From Kudoa neothunni (lineage: Eukaryota > Cnidaria), in assembly GCA_964304625.1 (NCBI GenBank), contig OZ199840.1:186001-250000 (forward strand): a stretch of 64,000 nt of DNA, written 5' to 3'. The translations under genes and the position numbers were made by a program. Under the pieces are notes generated by a model, which was given only the letters and a program-made list of their open reading frames with translations, was not told the origin of the DNA and did not search any database. Below, piece by piece: positions 1 through 12,400 of the stretch. Each line of letters opens with the position of its first letter. Within the stretch, counting starts at the first letter, position 1.

Positions 1-569
1 TTAGTTCTTTTAAAAATTTTTGCGATAAAAATTAACCTTCCTAGTTATAAAATTTATTATTAATCTACAAACGATTAAAAAAATAGACCTAAGAGGCGTC
101 AGAAATAAAAGTATTAATTGTTACTCGTTTTTTTCAATTTTATAAAGGATGTTAATGATGCCTCAAAAAGCTGTAAGCGGTAACTTACGTATTCATTACT
201 TTAACGCAAATTTCCGATTTTTAAATAATGAAAATTTTCTTAGTTTTTTTTTAATTTTTTTCAATAAAATCAAGCTCAAAATATTAATATTTTAACCTGG
301 AAACTCATTAACATGATTTGACCAGATTTCAAATTAATAAAAATTATAATTACAGTTAGAGTCACAAGAAACTAATTCAAATTTAATATATAATGGAGAA
401 AAATCTATTGAAATCACATAATTTTATAAAAATAAACGTCGGAAATCCTATTTTTTTCTCTAAAGCCGCAAACGAAATTCAAAAAATAATAAATTCAGCT
501 AATGACTTAAAATATCAAATAATTTCTGTCATAAATACTACCTATTAACTATAGTTAACGAAAATTAAT
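1..569 (-). other. 3' flank of family copy 1
   Basis: No gene is visible here. The stretch is the downstream flank of copy 1 and is repeated elsewhere: bases about 10-235 reappear at 54548-54770, and bases about 240-540 resemble the downstream flanks of copy 3 (28990-29224) and copy 4 (46845-47160). The duplicated unit therefore extends several hundred bases beyond the stop codon. Confidence 0.6.
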
Positions 570-2495
570 TTAATCTCTTTTCTTCTTCAATACCACGATG
601 CCAATTATTGCAATAACCACAACCACAGCAACACATGCAATAATGATTCTAAAATCAGTTAATTCAATATATCAGCACTTAAAAATGTTTACATAAGTTT
701 TGTTTTATCCCTAAAAAATATTAAATTAAAGAAATCAGTTTACTAAGCTCACCCTGAACTACTCTTTGCTCCTACGATATATAACATTAAATTACACTGT
801 GAACAAATAATATACCTTGTTGTATGTCAGCACCGCCAAAAATTGTATCATCTTCGACACTGTAAACAGTCAAATAATAATCATTTCCATCAGGTAAATT
901 ATTTATTTTGAATTCTTTACAGGTCACAAAGGCTGCACATCTGTCTACGCTTCTTCCCATGCAAGATTTTACTACGGCATTTGACTTGACACTGCTGTTA
1001 CGTAACTCCCATTTGCATTTTGATTTATCGTTCATACTGGATGGAACTGTGGTGGTTACAATGAAACTGTTCCCGTCACGTGTAATGACGACTGATATCA
1101 ATTTTGAGGAGTCAGTTGGGTTTAATTGTGGTGTACTAATATAAGTTTCGTTTAAGAAATTCTTAATAGAGACATTAATTGTAATACTTGATTCTATAAT
1201 ATGCTCTTTTTGTGAAGATTTTCCAATAGCTGTGACTAAAATTTTGTATGTATTTGCTGCTTCATACTCGGGAAATGTTATGGAACTGCAAAGGGGATTT
1301 GAAGAACATGTATTTGCGCTGTTCGCGACATCAGCAAGCTGTGTATCTGAAGTGCCCGGAACTGAAGATTTCGCTGCTGTCATTGGGCCACCATCTGCTA
1401 CTATTGGCACAGCGATTCTAGCTATGTTGAGATCTGCTGAACTTACACTGGGAGGAGCAGCTGAAGGGGGGTACTGGTGCTACTGGGGCGGTAACAGGTG
1501 TCGTTACTTTCGGCACCACAGGACATGTGTAATAGTCTGTGTAATCGTTACCAGTCTTCTTTTGTACGACATAACTACAAGTTGCAGTTGGATCAACGGA
1601 ATTTAATCTTGCCTTCAATGACAAACCATCCAAGGTGATCTTATGTGTTATCGTTAACGTTGTTAATGCTAATAAACAATTAAAGAGTAAATTATAACTT
1701 CAATAACCTGTTCGTATATCTGTGTAATCTTTTATGTCGTAATCCTTATGTGCAATCACCCTGATGTCATAAGGTTTGTTTGGCTCGAGGTCTTCTATCG
1801 TAACTTGTTCACTACAAATTCCTCTACATGGGGTGTTGCCATTGCATTTCGCGTGGAAAAAGCTGTCCAATCCAGCCGGACTCACCAAATACTCACAGGT
1901 AGGTTCGGTTTTCTTTTGTGCAGGGTCAGTTGTGATGGCAGCTATAGCTGTAAGAGAGACTGTAGTATCTGTTTTTGTAGGATCAGTAGTTCCATACTCT
2001 TTACTTGCTCCCTTTTCTATATAATTTATTATTTTACAAAATAAATATATTGAATTACTTGTTCTTATGAATATTTGCTCTTGTAAATTATTTGGAATGG
2101 TAGTGCCTGTAAATGTGATCTCAATCATGTAGGCTTTTCCTGCTTCAAGTCCTTGAAGCACCCATTTTGTCGAACAATCAGCTTTGCACGAACCGCTACC
2201 GCTAGTGGAGGTTTCAACAGTGCACGTTGATGTTGTTGGAGATTGTGATGTGATTTTGTCTGCAAAATAGTGTTGAAGAGTACATGTATTGAATGTTGGA
2301 TTAGTTTTTCCTTGAAATACGGTACCATCAAACGTAACACCAACATTGGTATAAGAAGAAAGCAATCCTCCATCTGGTTCAGTAATCGCTAAAGAAAATA
2401 ATAAAAAATGCTCGTTAACACTCCTACTGAGTTTGGGGTCAAAAGTGACCCCATAGAAAAGTTCATTTCTTAAAAGCTATAATGATCAGCATTAA

Positions 2496-4930
2496 CCGTC
2501 TAAAGAAGCAAAAAAAACTACCCTCCATTTAAATTGGAGTTAATATGACCCCAGATTTTTATTTGATAAATTTGATTAATAAATTTTTATAAAGTTATTG
2601 GTAAATTTTTGAATTATTTCTGTTAGTAGATTTTCGAATAAATTGATAATAAATAAGTAAAATTAATCCTTTTTAATCTCGATCGCAACATCGCGAGCTT
2701 CGTCGCACACTGTCGTAAAATTAATATCCTCAAGAATATCCACTTTTAGGATAAAAAATTGCATATCTATAATCTATATAAGAAAATAAATTATATAATT
2801 ATATCCAAAGAGAATCTCTTTAATAATTAATTCAAACAATTGTAACATTTGTTGGATGAGTCTACTTGGCAATATGGTCTATTACAATTTGAACAACGAA
2901 GGAAGGTTTTTTTTATCATTTCCACGAGGGACATAACTACATCGTGCTATTTGGTTTTTTACTTGGGAAACATTTGTAACTGATTCGGGGAAAGATGATT
3001 TTCTTTTGACAACTTTGTTATTATTCAAATTTCGAGTGATTAATGGTTCGTAAAAAGCTTCAGCGATTTCTTTTGTAAAGATATGACGGGTTTCATTTTG
3101 GCTATTAAAAATATTCTTGTATAATGCAAAAGCATTAATCAAGGATAGGTCGAGAATATTGAAAATGATTATCATTGGCTATCTGCGGTTGAATCTGCGA
3201 ACAGAAACTGAGGCAAGCATTCGGCCAATGGTGTCGACTCTACCCTTTGTTTTATTGTAGCAAATGATAACTTCGGATTTTTTGTGTGTGAGGTATTGAG
3301 GATGCTAACATTAATGGTTCCAGTTGAGATTAAAATGACAGCTTTATCTTTTTTGTTGACATACGACGTTGATACATTTTTCTCAAACAAGAAAAAAGTT
3401 GTACCGTACAATTCCCTTTTTTTTGAAGCAAGCACAGAAGTTGGAAGTTCCCCTTTTTGTGGCGAATAGTACCCAAGTATGTCAATATTTTTTTGTAATA
3501 GCTTAGATGCAAGTGGACAAGAAGAAAAAAAATAATCAGGCACAATATTTCTTCCCGAATGATATATCGGTTCAGAGAGTGATAGGACAATACCTTTAGC
3601 AACATTTAGGATTCGTTCGTTATTTCCATTTTTATCCGGATACGGAGAGATATTTAAAACATACATTTTAATTGGGTCAACAAATAAAGAAAACTTTAGG
3701 CCATACTTTTCTGGTTTCAAAGGCATATATTGCCTAAATGGACATCTTCCCTTGAACACAACCAACTACTTGTCAATTGTGAAGTTTTGATTTGGATAGA
3801 AACACTTTGGTAATTCTCTTGTCCACATTTCTCACACCTCACGTATTGGCAAAATTTATCCGTGGTTCTTCTCTCTGACCTAATTTTTATGTCATCGAAA
3901 TAAAGAGATCGTGAGATTTGGTAAAATCTTGTCCTTGAAAAAATTTGTCTATAGATTTCTCTGCCTTCAGACACACAGAACAATTCTGCCATTGGCTCTT
4001 CCTGATCCTTGTGAACAGACATAAGGATAAGAATGCCGAATTATCCATCAAAATCTGTGGAGTCGACGTCAGTCCAATTTTCATTAAAATGGCTACGCCC
4101 CAAAATGTGTGTACATTCAATAATTCTCTCACAAATATTTGAAGTAAAAATTATGGAAAGACGGCCCAACATATTACAAACTCCCTGTAAACAATAGGCC
4201 ATAGGAACGGGATGCGAGTTCATTATATTTTCAGCTGATGTTTTAGAGATAACAGGTTTGGTTAAGCTCCAGGTGATTCCACCTTTACAAGTTGTGAAGC
4301 AATCGGTTTCCACAATTTCATCTGAAGATTCTTAAATTTCAGGCATAATGTCTTCAAACTCATTTCCTAACAATTCGCATTCACCACCACTCATCGTCCC
4401 GCGAAAAAATTGCGTACAATGTTGAGGTTGCACATCCATTACTGTAATATAATGTTGAATAAAACATGATAATTGCTTTATCACATAATTTAATATACTT
4501 AAAATACAATGCGAAAAATATTATTTTCGTACTAACTCTTAAAGCAAACACAACGCTATTTTGTTAATTCAACGATCATGAATGAAATGAAGATGCAGTA
4601 AGCCGATGAAGATTAAATGAGATTAATTAATGTATTTAATATCGTTTTACTCGAAATTCAACCATTAGAATTTTTTTTAATACGTTATCATTGTGATTAT
4701 AAAAATTTATCAAATAAAAATCTGGGGTCAATATGACCCCAAAGTAATTGAAGGATAGTTTTCTTCATTAAATGTTACAGTCATTATTTTTTTATTATTT
4801 TCCGTTTAAATTACCACTACGAAAATATAGGAGAATAGATAGAATCTTGTGACAAAAAGAAGAATCCTAACAAAGTTACTGGAAATCAATTAGGCTTTGA
4901 GGTCGTATTGACCCCAATGTCTTCAGAGGG
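2496..4930 (-). mobile_element. piggyBac element PB-2, nested in PB-1
   Basis: Flanked by TTAA at 2492-2495 and 4931-4934. The ends are CCGTCTAAAGAAG on the left and CCCTCTGAAGAC (reverse complement) on the right. Longer subterminal inverted repeats around 2545-2585 and 4695-4735 share the tract ATCAAATAAAAATCTGGGGT, read in opposite directions. It carries a piggyBac transposase remnant on the minus strand. Being inside PB-1, it is the younger insertion. Confidence 0.85.
2827..4394 (-). pseudogene. piggyBac transposase (DDE_Tnp_1_7) of PB-2, degenerate
   Basis: Reads from about 4394 to a stop at 2827 but changes frame several times. Visible pieces in order: an acidic N-terminus; the N-terminal piggyBac region (NGxxW-type GGITWSLTKP, then IMNSHPVP); the catalytic core with GRCPFRQYMPLKPEKYGLKF; a DYFFSS block carrying the second aspartate; KTKGRVDT carrying the third; the helix with DLSLINAFALY; and a C-terminal cysteine-rich zinc-binding segment (CSYVP...CSNC...YCQ...CYNC). 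A frame change falls in an A run near 2913-2920, just before the zinc-binding segment, and an in-frame stop follows the first catalytic aspartate near 3763. The protein would act on TTAA sites in the nucleus; here it is inactive. Confidence 0.85.
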
Positions 4931-4934
4931 TTAA

Positions 4935-7189
4935 AGCCTCAAATTTATCGTTGTTAATCCATCTCTATATATGTCATTTGATATGCTAAAGTATCGTTAT
5001 TAAATTTGAACCTATTCCATTTTTATTCACGTATTAACTTAAATTCACCTTTAACCCTCGAAGGAAGGTGCTCGGAAAAATTCCACCGGGAACGATGGGG
5101 CTCATTTTTGACCACAGTAATTTTAGCTTCTTATTGCGACTATGCGTATCAAATCTCATAATTACAATCAAAACGTTTAAAAACTAGTAATCTATTTATT
5201 TCATGCTGAAAATAATTTATTTAACATAAAAAATGTAATAACCCCGCAGAATGAATGTTATATGCATACGAACAAATGTGACATGTATAAAACAAATCAC
5301 TATCACGTACATCAAAATATACCAGAGTCTATCGCAGCAGGACAAAAAATAACAACGTTAAAACGCGTTTAAGGCACAAAACTCAGGAGTGACATGATGA
5401 CAGTATTACATCACGAGGCCCGATGAATAACGTCCATCTGGATGTTGCGGTTCTAGCTTCATTGTACATTTCTTTGTTTATGTTGCTAAAATATTTAATC
5501 ACAAGGCGAGAATAATTATATTAGTTTATTATTTACATATATTATCTATTTATTTAAAAAATTATTTTTCCATTACCTCTTGATTTTTTAAAGTATTCCG
5601 TACATTGATAAAACACAAGTATTTATTACTAAAGATTCGATACATTTATTTCGACTATATATGTAAAAACTCAAACCATTCTACGGAGATTACAAGAAAT
5701 TAAAACGATATAATAACTTAAGTTGTACCACAAATCGAGGAAATGTCTAAATTGGGGTCATTTTTAACCCTCAAATAATGAATTATATTGTAACATTAAC
5801 AATTCGACATAATAAATAAGTTTAAATTTTATCTTTGACACTAGAATCTTTCTAATGTTTTAGACCCTTCTAAAATTTTCTAGAAGGATCCTGAATTGCG
5901 GTAGGCATAACACGACCCCCTGGGTCGGATCTTGCCCCATGATGTTCCATTCGGCCATCGGAAGTGATAACAAATCTACTATAGAACTCATCTATTTGTG
6001 ATAGATTTGGGATTTGGTTCCTCTCTAAGGTATTTTAAAAGCCAAACTAATATTAATTTATCCGTAAATATAAAGTTGCCATATTTATACCCAAGTTTAA
6101 TAACTGTTAACGTTAGACTTACAATTAGAAACATCACCAGTTATTAAATATGGCTAATAATATTTAGAAAATTTGTAGGAATAAAGCATATGAATTAACA
6201 GAAATATGCGGTGTCACACAAGCTATACAAACTGAACAATCAATAAAATTGTAGAAGGAAAATTCTTTATTTATATTTTTTTGAATGGCGCTTATTATAA
6301 CCAGGTTAGTCCTACTTTAAATAATAAAATTACTTCGCTACAAACTACCTGATTCAATCATATATACAAAAATCTATTGAAAAATGAGCAATTTAATTTA
6401 TTAATTCGTTTGTGAAAAATCAAGTTCGAAATATATTCTGCCTTTTTCTTTTGTATTTGAAAAATAATTGCTAAACCAATCAAACATGTAATTCCTCCAC
6501 ATGATGTGTAATTTTAACCACAGCGGATACTGAAAAGCAAAAAATTGATAACGGGTGATTTGTTTTTAATAAATATTTGATCGAAACGTACTTATTTGTA
6601 CATACTGACCCCACGCTGTTTGTCCTATTTATCACCATATCCGTGCAGTACCCAAAAAATCAAATTTATATCTTTTATTAAATTTTGTTTAAAATGCAAT
6701 GCAATGCAATTAAATTTATATTAATATTAAATTCTTTTGAAATAATTGCTTCCAGACTTGTAATCAAATTTTTTTTATAAAAATCTGTCTCCGCAAAGAT
6801 ATAATTGTCCACCACTGAACATGAAGAAAATATAATGTTAGTATAATTGAAGAAATTTCAAACAAATATGACACAGGAAACGTTGCCAACAAGACTCAAA
6901 TTTCGCGAAAAAGAGGTTTAAATTAAAGGGTAAAATGTTCCATTTGCCCAAGAGAGCATCATAACAAACATTCAACTCGCCACTAAAATTGTATGAAACC
7001 TATGTTTAACCCACATATACCGATATAATGTGGAAGTTGCATCTAAAATTAAAATTGATTATATTTTAAAAATTATAATTTTTCTTATTTTTGATGGAGT
7101 AATTATTCATAAAACTACTATTTCTATCCTGGGGTCAAAAACGACCCCAAACTCATTTAAAGGGGAAAATCGTCGACTCAGTACGAGTG
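4935..7189. other. Non-coding interior of PB-1, with a solo piggyBac-like end at 5051
   Basis: No convincing coding sequence. At 5051-5054 a TTAA is followed by CCCTCGAAGGAAGG, matching the first 11 bases of the MITE end at 32442 and close to the end at 51785; I could not find its opposite end. A second GGGGTC-type half palindrome lies near 5753. A third possible insertion layer is therefore suspected but not shown. Confidence 0.35.
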
Positions 7190-8349
7190 TTAATAGAAGT
7201 ATTACCATATTTAATTTTCGCGTAGCCGTCAAAATTAACAGTGGCTTGTATGTCGTGATGTCTGGTTTGGATCAAAATACCGTAAATTACTTTGCCTGTA
7301 ATACCATTTAACACAACATCCTTACACGGAGCATAACAGCTTTTAACGTTACTACCACAAACAGACTTGTATGATTTATCGGTTGCTGTGTCCAGTCCAT
7401 CTTTAAGACTGAACAAGCATATTTCAGACGACGGGGAGTTTGTGAATTTTATTCCCACCTTATTATCAGTTTTGGCAACAATATAAAACTGAGGCTCATA
7501 AATCGCTAAAGTTTTCTCCATATATTTATTGGGCATATTGTAGAAGAAGCTAGGATAATTTACACACCTTACTTCGTAATGAGGTAGCAATAAATCAAAA
7601 TCAACTATATTTTTAGTATTTTCGGCAATACAAGTGTCTCCTGCGGTACCATCATCATATTTAATATCTTTGTAATAAATAGGACAATTTACGCGTGCAC
7701 AAGTTTTCGCCACCAATTTCAGCTTATTTGGGTCGGTACTGCCTGTAGACAGAGATACTGTAAATTGTGGATTAGCCAATAATGCTAAATTCGATTGAGT
7801 TTTATATTAAATAATAATTATTTACGTATCGAATATCCGAATACTTTTGATTCTGCTCCTTGAGTTTTGGTTTTAACGGCAGCTGTGTCAGTGCCATCGT
7901 AGACGTAAATGTATTTTGTTCGTGGTGATAGCTGATCGTAGTTGACTTTATTGTCATCAGTATTACAAACGACAACACATTTATTAGCATCTCCATCAGT
8001 ATTGTCATGGGGAGGGCAGCTTGCGATGTCTACAAACGTATTTGCTGTTCCTGAACCACCAACTGATATTTCTGCTTCTTTAGATCGCATTAAACGGCAC
8101 TTTTTGCTAGCTCCATAATCGGAACCTTCAAGTTTGAGTTTAATTTTGTAGTCACCAGTTGTTTCCTTTACAATCTGGTATTTCAGCGTTTTCGTTGGAG
8201 GCGCAACTGCAGGTGAAGCTGCACCAGGAGAACCTGGATTTCCATTAGCATTGGCTGTGCTTGATATTAAAACACCTAAACTTACATTAGTATTAAAATT
8301 AACTCAGGAAGATACCTAAAACAAGGTAGAGAAATCCAACTATCCTCAT

Positions 8350-8548
8350 GATTGACAATTAAATGACCTACCAATTGATGATTCTGAATACAATTGACCC
8401 GAATTTCACTCAATTGTGGATATAATGATTCATTCATTGTCAGATAGCAAAACTTAGAATAGACAACAATTATTCAAATGACTAAAAAATTAATCTAAAC
8501 TAATTTTTTGCCATAAAACTCAAATTGGTGTGGTAAATTAATTATGAC
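8350..8548 (-). promoter_or_regulatory. Conserved 5' flank of copy 1 (putative promoter)
   Basis: This non-coding block is retained in front of all five copies although they are scattered, on both strands and partly broken. Shared tracts include TTGTCAGATAGCAAAACTTA and AATTATTCAA (plus-strand reading). No TATA box or named factor site can be assigned with confidence; the promoter role is inferred from position and conservation. Confidence 0.4.
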
Positions 8549-8861
8549 ATTTTAAGGAATAGAAGTTTTCACACGATATATTTTTTTAAGATAATGTCGA
8601 AGTAAAATATTAAGCATTAGCAAAATAATCAGGCAATGCACTTTCGTGTATTCGTTCGTGTTAGTTTTTTTACGAATTAATTACCATGCCTAAATTTTGG
8701 CACGAAATACGGACGAAATTTATTTTAACTATAAATTCCAATCTTGAATCGCGAAGGAAATCGAATTCATGGGTTTTATATGGGGAGGTTTAATTTTTGG
8801 CACATATCGAAATAATGACTCAATAAATACTACCTATTAACTACAGTTAACGAAAACTAAT

Positions 8862-11861
8862 TTAGTCTCTTTTCTTCTTCAATACCACGATGCCAACTAT
8901 TGCAATAACCATAACCACAGCAACGCATGCAATAATAATTCTAAAATCAGTTAATTCAAATATCAGCATTTAAAAATGTTTACATTAGTTTGGTTTTATT
9001 CCTAAAAAATATTAAATTTGATAAAAGCATATTATTAAGCTCACCTTGAACTACTCTTTGCTCCTACAATACATAACATTAAATTACATTGTGAACAAAT
9101 AATATACCTTGTTGTATGTCAGCACCGCCAAAAATTGTAGCATCTTCAACACTGTAAACAGTCAAATAATAATCATTTCCATCAGGTAAATTATTTATTT
9201 TGAATTCTTTACAGGTCACAAAGGCTGCACATCTGTCTACGCTTCTTCCCATGCAAGATTTTACTACGGCATTTGACTTGACACTGCTGTTACGTAACTC
9301 CCATTTGCATTTTGATTTATCGTTCATACTGGATGGAACTGTGGTGGTTACAATGAAACTGTTCCCGTCACGTGTAATGACGACTGATATCAATTTTGAG
9401 GAGTCAGTTGGGTTTAATTGTGGTGCACCTAATATAAGTTTCGTTTAAGAAATTCTTAATAGAGACATTAATTGTAATACTTGATTCTATAATATGCTCT
9501 TTTTGTGAAGATTTTCCAATAGCTGTGACTAAAATTTTGTATGTATTTGCTGCTTCATACTCGGGAAATGTTATGGAACTGCAAAGGGGATTTGAAGAAC
9601 ATGTATTTGCGCTGTTCGCGACATCAGCAAGCTGTGTATCTGAAGTGCCCGGAACTGAAGATTTCGCTGCTGTCATTGGGCCACCATCTGCTACTATTGG
9701 CACAGCGATTCTAGCTATGTTGAGATCTGCTGAACTTACACTGGGAGGAGCAGCTGAAGGGGGTACTGGTGCTACTGGGGCGGTAACAGGTGTCGTTACT
9801 TTCGGCACCACAGGACATGTGTAATAGTCTGTGTAATCGTTACCAGTCTTCTTTTGTACGACATAACTACAAGTTGCAGTTGGATCCACGGAATTTAATC
9901 GTGCCTTCAATGACAAACCATCCAATGTGATCTTATGTGTTATCGTTAATGTTGTTAATGCTATTAAGAATTTAAAGAGTAAATTATAATTTCAATAACC
10001 TGTTTGTATATTTGTGTAATCTTTTATGTCGTAATCCTTATGTGCAATCACCCTGATATCATAAGGTTTGTTTGGCTCGAGGTCTTCTATCGTAACTTGT
10101 TCACTGCAAATTCCTCTACATGGGGTGTTGCCATTGCATTTCGCGTGGAAAAAGCTATCTAATCCGGTTGGACTTATTAAATACTCACAGGTAGGTTCAT
10201 TTTTCTTATCTGCAGATACAGTTGTGGTAGCAACCGTAGCTGTAAGAGAGACTGTCGTGTCTGTCTTTGTAGGATCAGTAGTTCCATATTCTTTACTTTC
10301 TCCCTTTTCTTTATAATTCGTTATTTTTTAAAATTAATATAATAATTTACTTGTTCTTATGAATATATATTCTTTAAAATCACTTGGAAGATTGTCGCCT
10401 GCAAATGTGATCTCAATCATGTAGGCTTTTCCTGCTTCAAGTCCTTGAAGCACCCATTTTGTCGAACAATCAGTTTTGCACGTAGTGCCAGTGGAGGTTG
10501 CAGTGGTGCATGTTGATGTTGTTGGTGATCCTGATGTGATTTTGTCTGCAAAATAGTGTTTAAGAGTACAACTATTGAATGTTGGATTAGTTTTTCCTTG
10601 AAATACGGTACCATCAAATGTAACACCATCTTTGGCGTAAGAAGAAAGCAATCCTCCATCTGGTTCAGTAATCGCTAAGGAAAATAAAAAAACTCCCATT
10701 AATATAAGTATTACCATATTTAGTTTGTTTGTAACCTTCCAAACTAGCACCGGCGGATTCTATGTTGTGATGCCTTGTTTGGATCAAAATATCATAAATC
10801 AACTTGCCTTCAATACCGTTTAACACAACATCCTTACAAGGAGCATAACATTTTTTAGCAGTATCACCACAAACTGAAGTATATTGTGAACTTTGTTCTG
10901 CAATCTTAGTATCTTTAAGACTGAACAAGCATATTTCAGACGATGGGGAATTGGTGAATTTAATTCCCACTTTGTGTTCAGCGTTGGCAACAATATAAAA
11001 TTGAGGATTATAAATGGCTATGCTTTCCTTCATATATTGATTTGGCATATTGTAAAAGAAACTGGGATATTTTTCGCATCTTAATTCGTAATGCGGTAAC
11101 AATAGATCAAAATCAACTTTATTAACGTTTTCGGTATTACAAGTGTTCGTAGTGGCAGCATCTGTATATTTAATATCTTTATAATAAATGTGACAATTTA
11201 CGGGCGCACAAGTTTTTGCACCGAATTTCAGCTTATTACTATCGGTAGTGTCGATGGACACGGCAATTTGTGGATTAGCCAATAATGCTAAGTTTTAATG
11301 ATTTTTATATTAAATTTAATCTATTTACGTATTGAATAACCGAACACTTTTGATCCCGCACCTTGAGTTTTATCTTTAACATCAGCTACGGTACCACCTA
11401 CGTAGACGAATATGTATTTGGTTCTTGGTGACATCTCACTGTAATCAAAATCATTTGTATCAGTGTCACAGTTGACAACACATTTACCATTAAGAGTAGA
11501 ATCATTAACTTTAGCAGCGCAGCTGTTGATGTCCGTAAACGCAGCTGCCGTTGTTGTACTCCCGGCACCCCCTGCAATTTCTGCTTCGTTAGATCGTCTT
11601 ATAAGGCATTTTTGGTCAGTTCCATATTCAGAGCCTTCCAATTTGAGTTTAATTTTGACTGGGTTAGGATTTAATCCTTTGACAATCTGGTATTTCAGAG
11701 TTTTCGTTGGAAGCGCAACTGCAGGTGAAGCTGCACCAGGAGAACCTGGATTTCCATTAGTATTGGCTGTGCTTGATATTAAAACACCTAAACTTACATT
11801 AGTATTAAAATTAACTCAGGAAGATACCTAAAACAAGGTAGAGAAATCCATCTGTTCGCAT
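8862..11861 (-). CDS. FN3-like type I membrane protein family, copy 2 (best copy)
   Basis: Ten exons: 11861-11816, 11787-11329, 11287-10715, 10674-10351, 10308-10000, 9960-9481, 9428-9108, 9063-9045, 9001-8984, 8940-8862. They sum to 2,628 nt with no internal stop (875 residues). Every intron is GT-AG and 28-52 nt. Order: signal peptide MRTDGFLYLVLGIFLS; a Gly/Pro/Ala-rich linker; about seven FN3-like modules, each ending in an L-x-P/G-x-x-Y-x-(I/V)-x-(I/V) F-strand pattern such as LEPNKPYDIRVIA and LEAGKAYMIEITF; a Pro/Val/Thr-rich stretch in exon 6; two microexons; then a transmembrane segment (IIIIACVAVVMVIAIVGIVV) and tail LKKKRD. Cysteines recur in pairs within modules, which fits extracellular disulfides. 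Intron 1 could be 40 nt instead of 28 nt without changing frame (871 residues). Ligand and role are unknown; surface recognition or adhesion is inference from architecture. Confidence 0.85.
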
Positions 11862-12058
11862 GGTTGACAATTAAATAAACTACCAATTGATGGTTCTGAA
11901 TACAATTGATCCGAATTCCACTCATGTGGATATAATGATTCATTCATTGTCAGACAGCAAAACTTATACTAGATAATAATTATTCAAGCTATTAAAAAAT
12001 TAATCTAAACTAATTTTTTGCCATAAAACTCAAATTGGTGTGGTAAATTAAATATGAC
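11862..12058 (-). promoter_or_regulatory. Conserved 5' flank of copy 2 (putative promoter)
   Basis: Nearly the same sequence as 8350-8548, including the AT-rich block with TTAATCTAAACTAATTTTTT. Together with the block in front of copy 1 it shows that upstream sequence was duplicated with the gene. Confidence 0.4.
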
Positions 12059-12335
12059 TTTTTAAGGAGTAAAGTTTTCACACGATATATTTTTTTAAGG
12101 TAATATCGAAGTAAAATATTAAGCTTTAGCAAAATAATCAGGCAATGCACTTTCGTGTATTCGTTCGTGTTAGTTTTTTTACGAATTAATTACCATGCCT
12201 AAATTTTGGCACGAAATACGGACGAAATTTATTTTAACTATAAATTCCAATCTCGAATCGCGAACGAAATCGAATTTATGGGTTTTATATGGGGAGGTTT
12301 AATTTTTGGCACATATCGAAATAATGACTCAATAA
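12020..12335. repeat. Duplicated intergenic segment (partner 8515-8822)
   Basis: Bases from about 12020 to 12335 are almost identical to 8515-8822, including ACTTTCGTGTATTCGTTCGT. Copies 1 and 2 start 3,512 bp apart and share this flank, so they arose by tandem duplication of a unit of about 3.5 kb that includes the gene and its upstream flank. Confidence 0.75.
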
Positions 12336-12400
12336 ATTTTATACTTGTAATAAATCAATCCTTAAGAAAGCAATAAAAAATATTGAATGAAATCTATATA

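Larger units (their letters stand above)
2419..7189. mobile_element. piggyBac-type element PB-1 (outer), inserted in intron 3 of copy 1
   Basis: Flanked by TTAA at 2415-2418 and 7190-7193. Terminal inverted repeats read CACTCCTACTGAGT on the left and, reverse-complemented, CACTCGTACTGAGT on the right (13 of 14 match). Just inside each end lies a hairpin-like palindrome of the type GGGGTC-N6-GACCCC. The four other family copies have the same short intron with a single TTAA, so the empty site is documented. A second piggyBac (2496-4930) is nested inside. The remaining 2.3 kb has no transposase, so PB-1 is non-autonomous or internally eroded. Confidence 0.85.
570..8349 (-). pseudogene. FN3-like type I membrane protein family, copy 1 (broken)
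   Basis: Ten-exon gene of the repeated family, split by a 4.8-kb transposon inside intron 3. It starts at 8349 with a signal peptide (MRIVGFLYLVLG...) and ends at 570 after a transmembrane helix and tail KKKRD. Exon 3 ends at 7206 and exon 4 begins at 2388; the intron between them was 42 nt before the insertion. Compared with copy 2, exon 6 has one extra G in a G run near 1465-1470, which shifts the frame to an early stop, and the exon 7 acceptor near 1135 lacks one base. These two changes cancel in frame after exon 7 but leave the end of exon 6 misread. Exons 2-5 are open. The 3' half is nearly identical to copy 2, so the damage looks recent. Function unknown; a cell-surface role is inferred from the architecture. 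Confidence 0.75.

Noticed and set aside
908-1144. Plus-strand open frames repeated at 908, 9200, 29563 and 47501 (starting MNSLQVTKAAHL)
   Set aside because: They lie exactly opposite exon 7 of the family, lack splice context and recur only because the exon recurs. They are antisense shadows.
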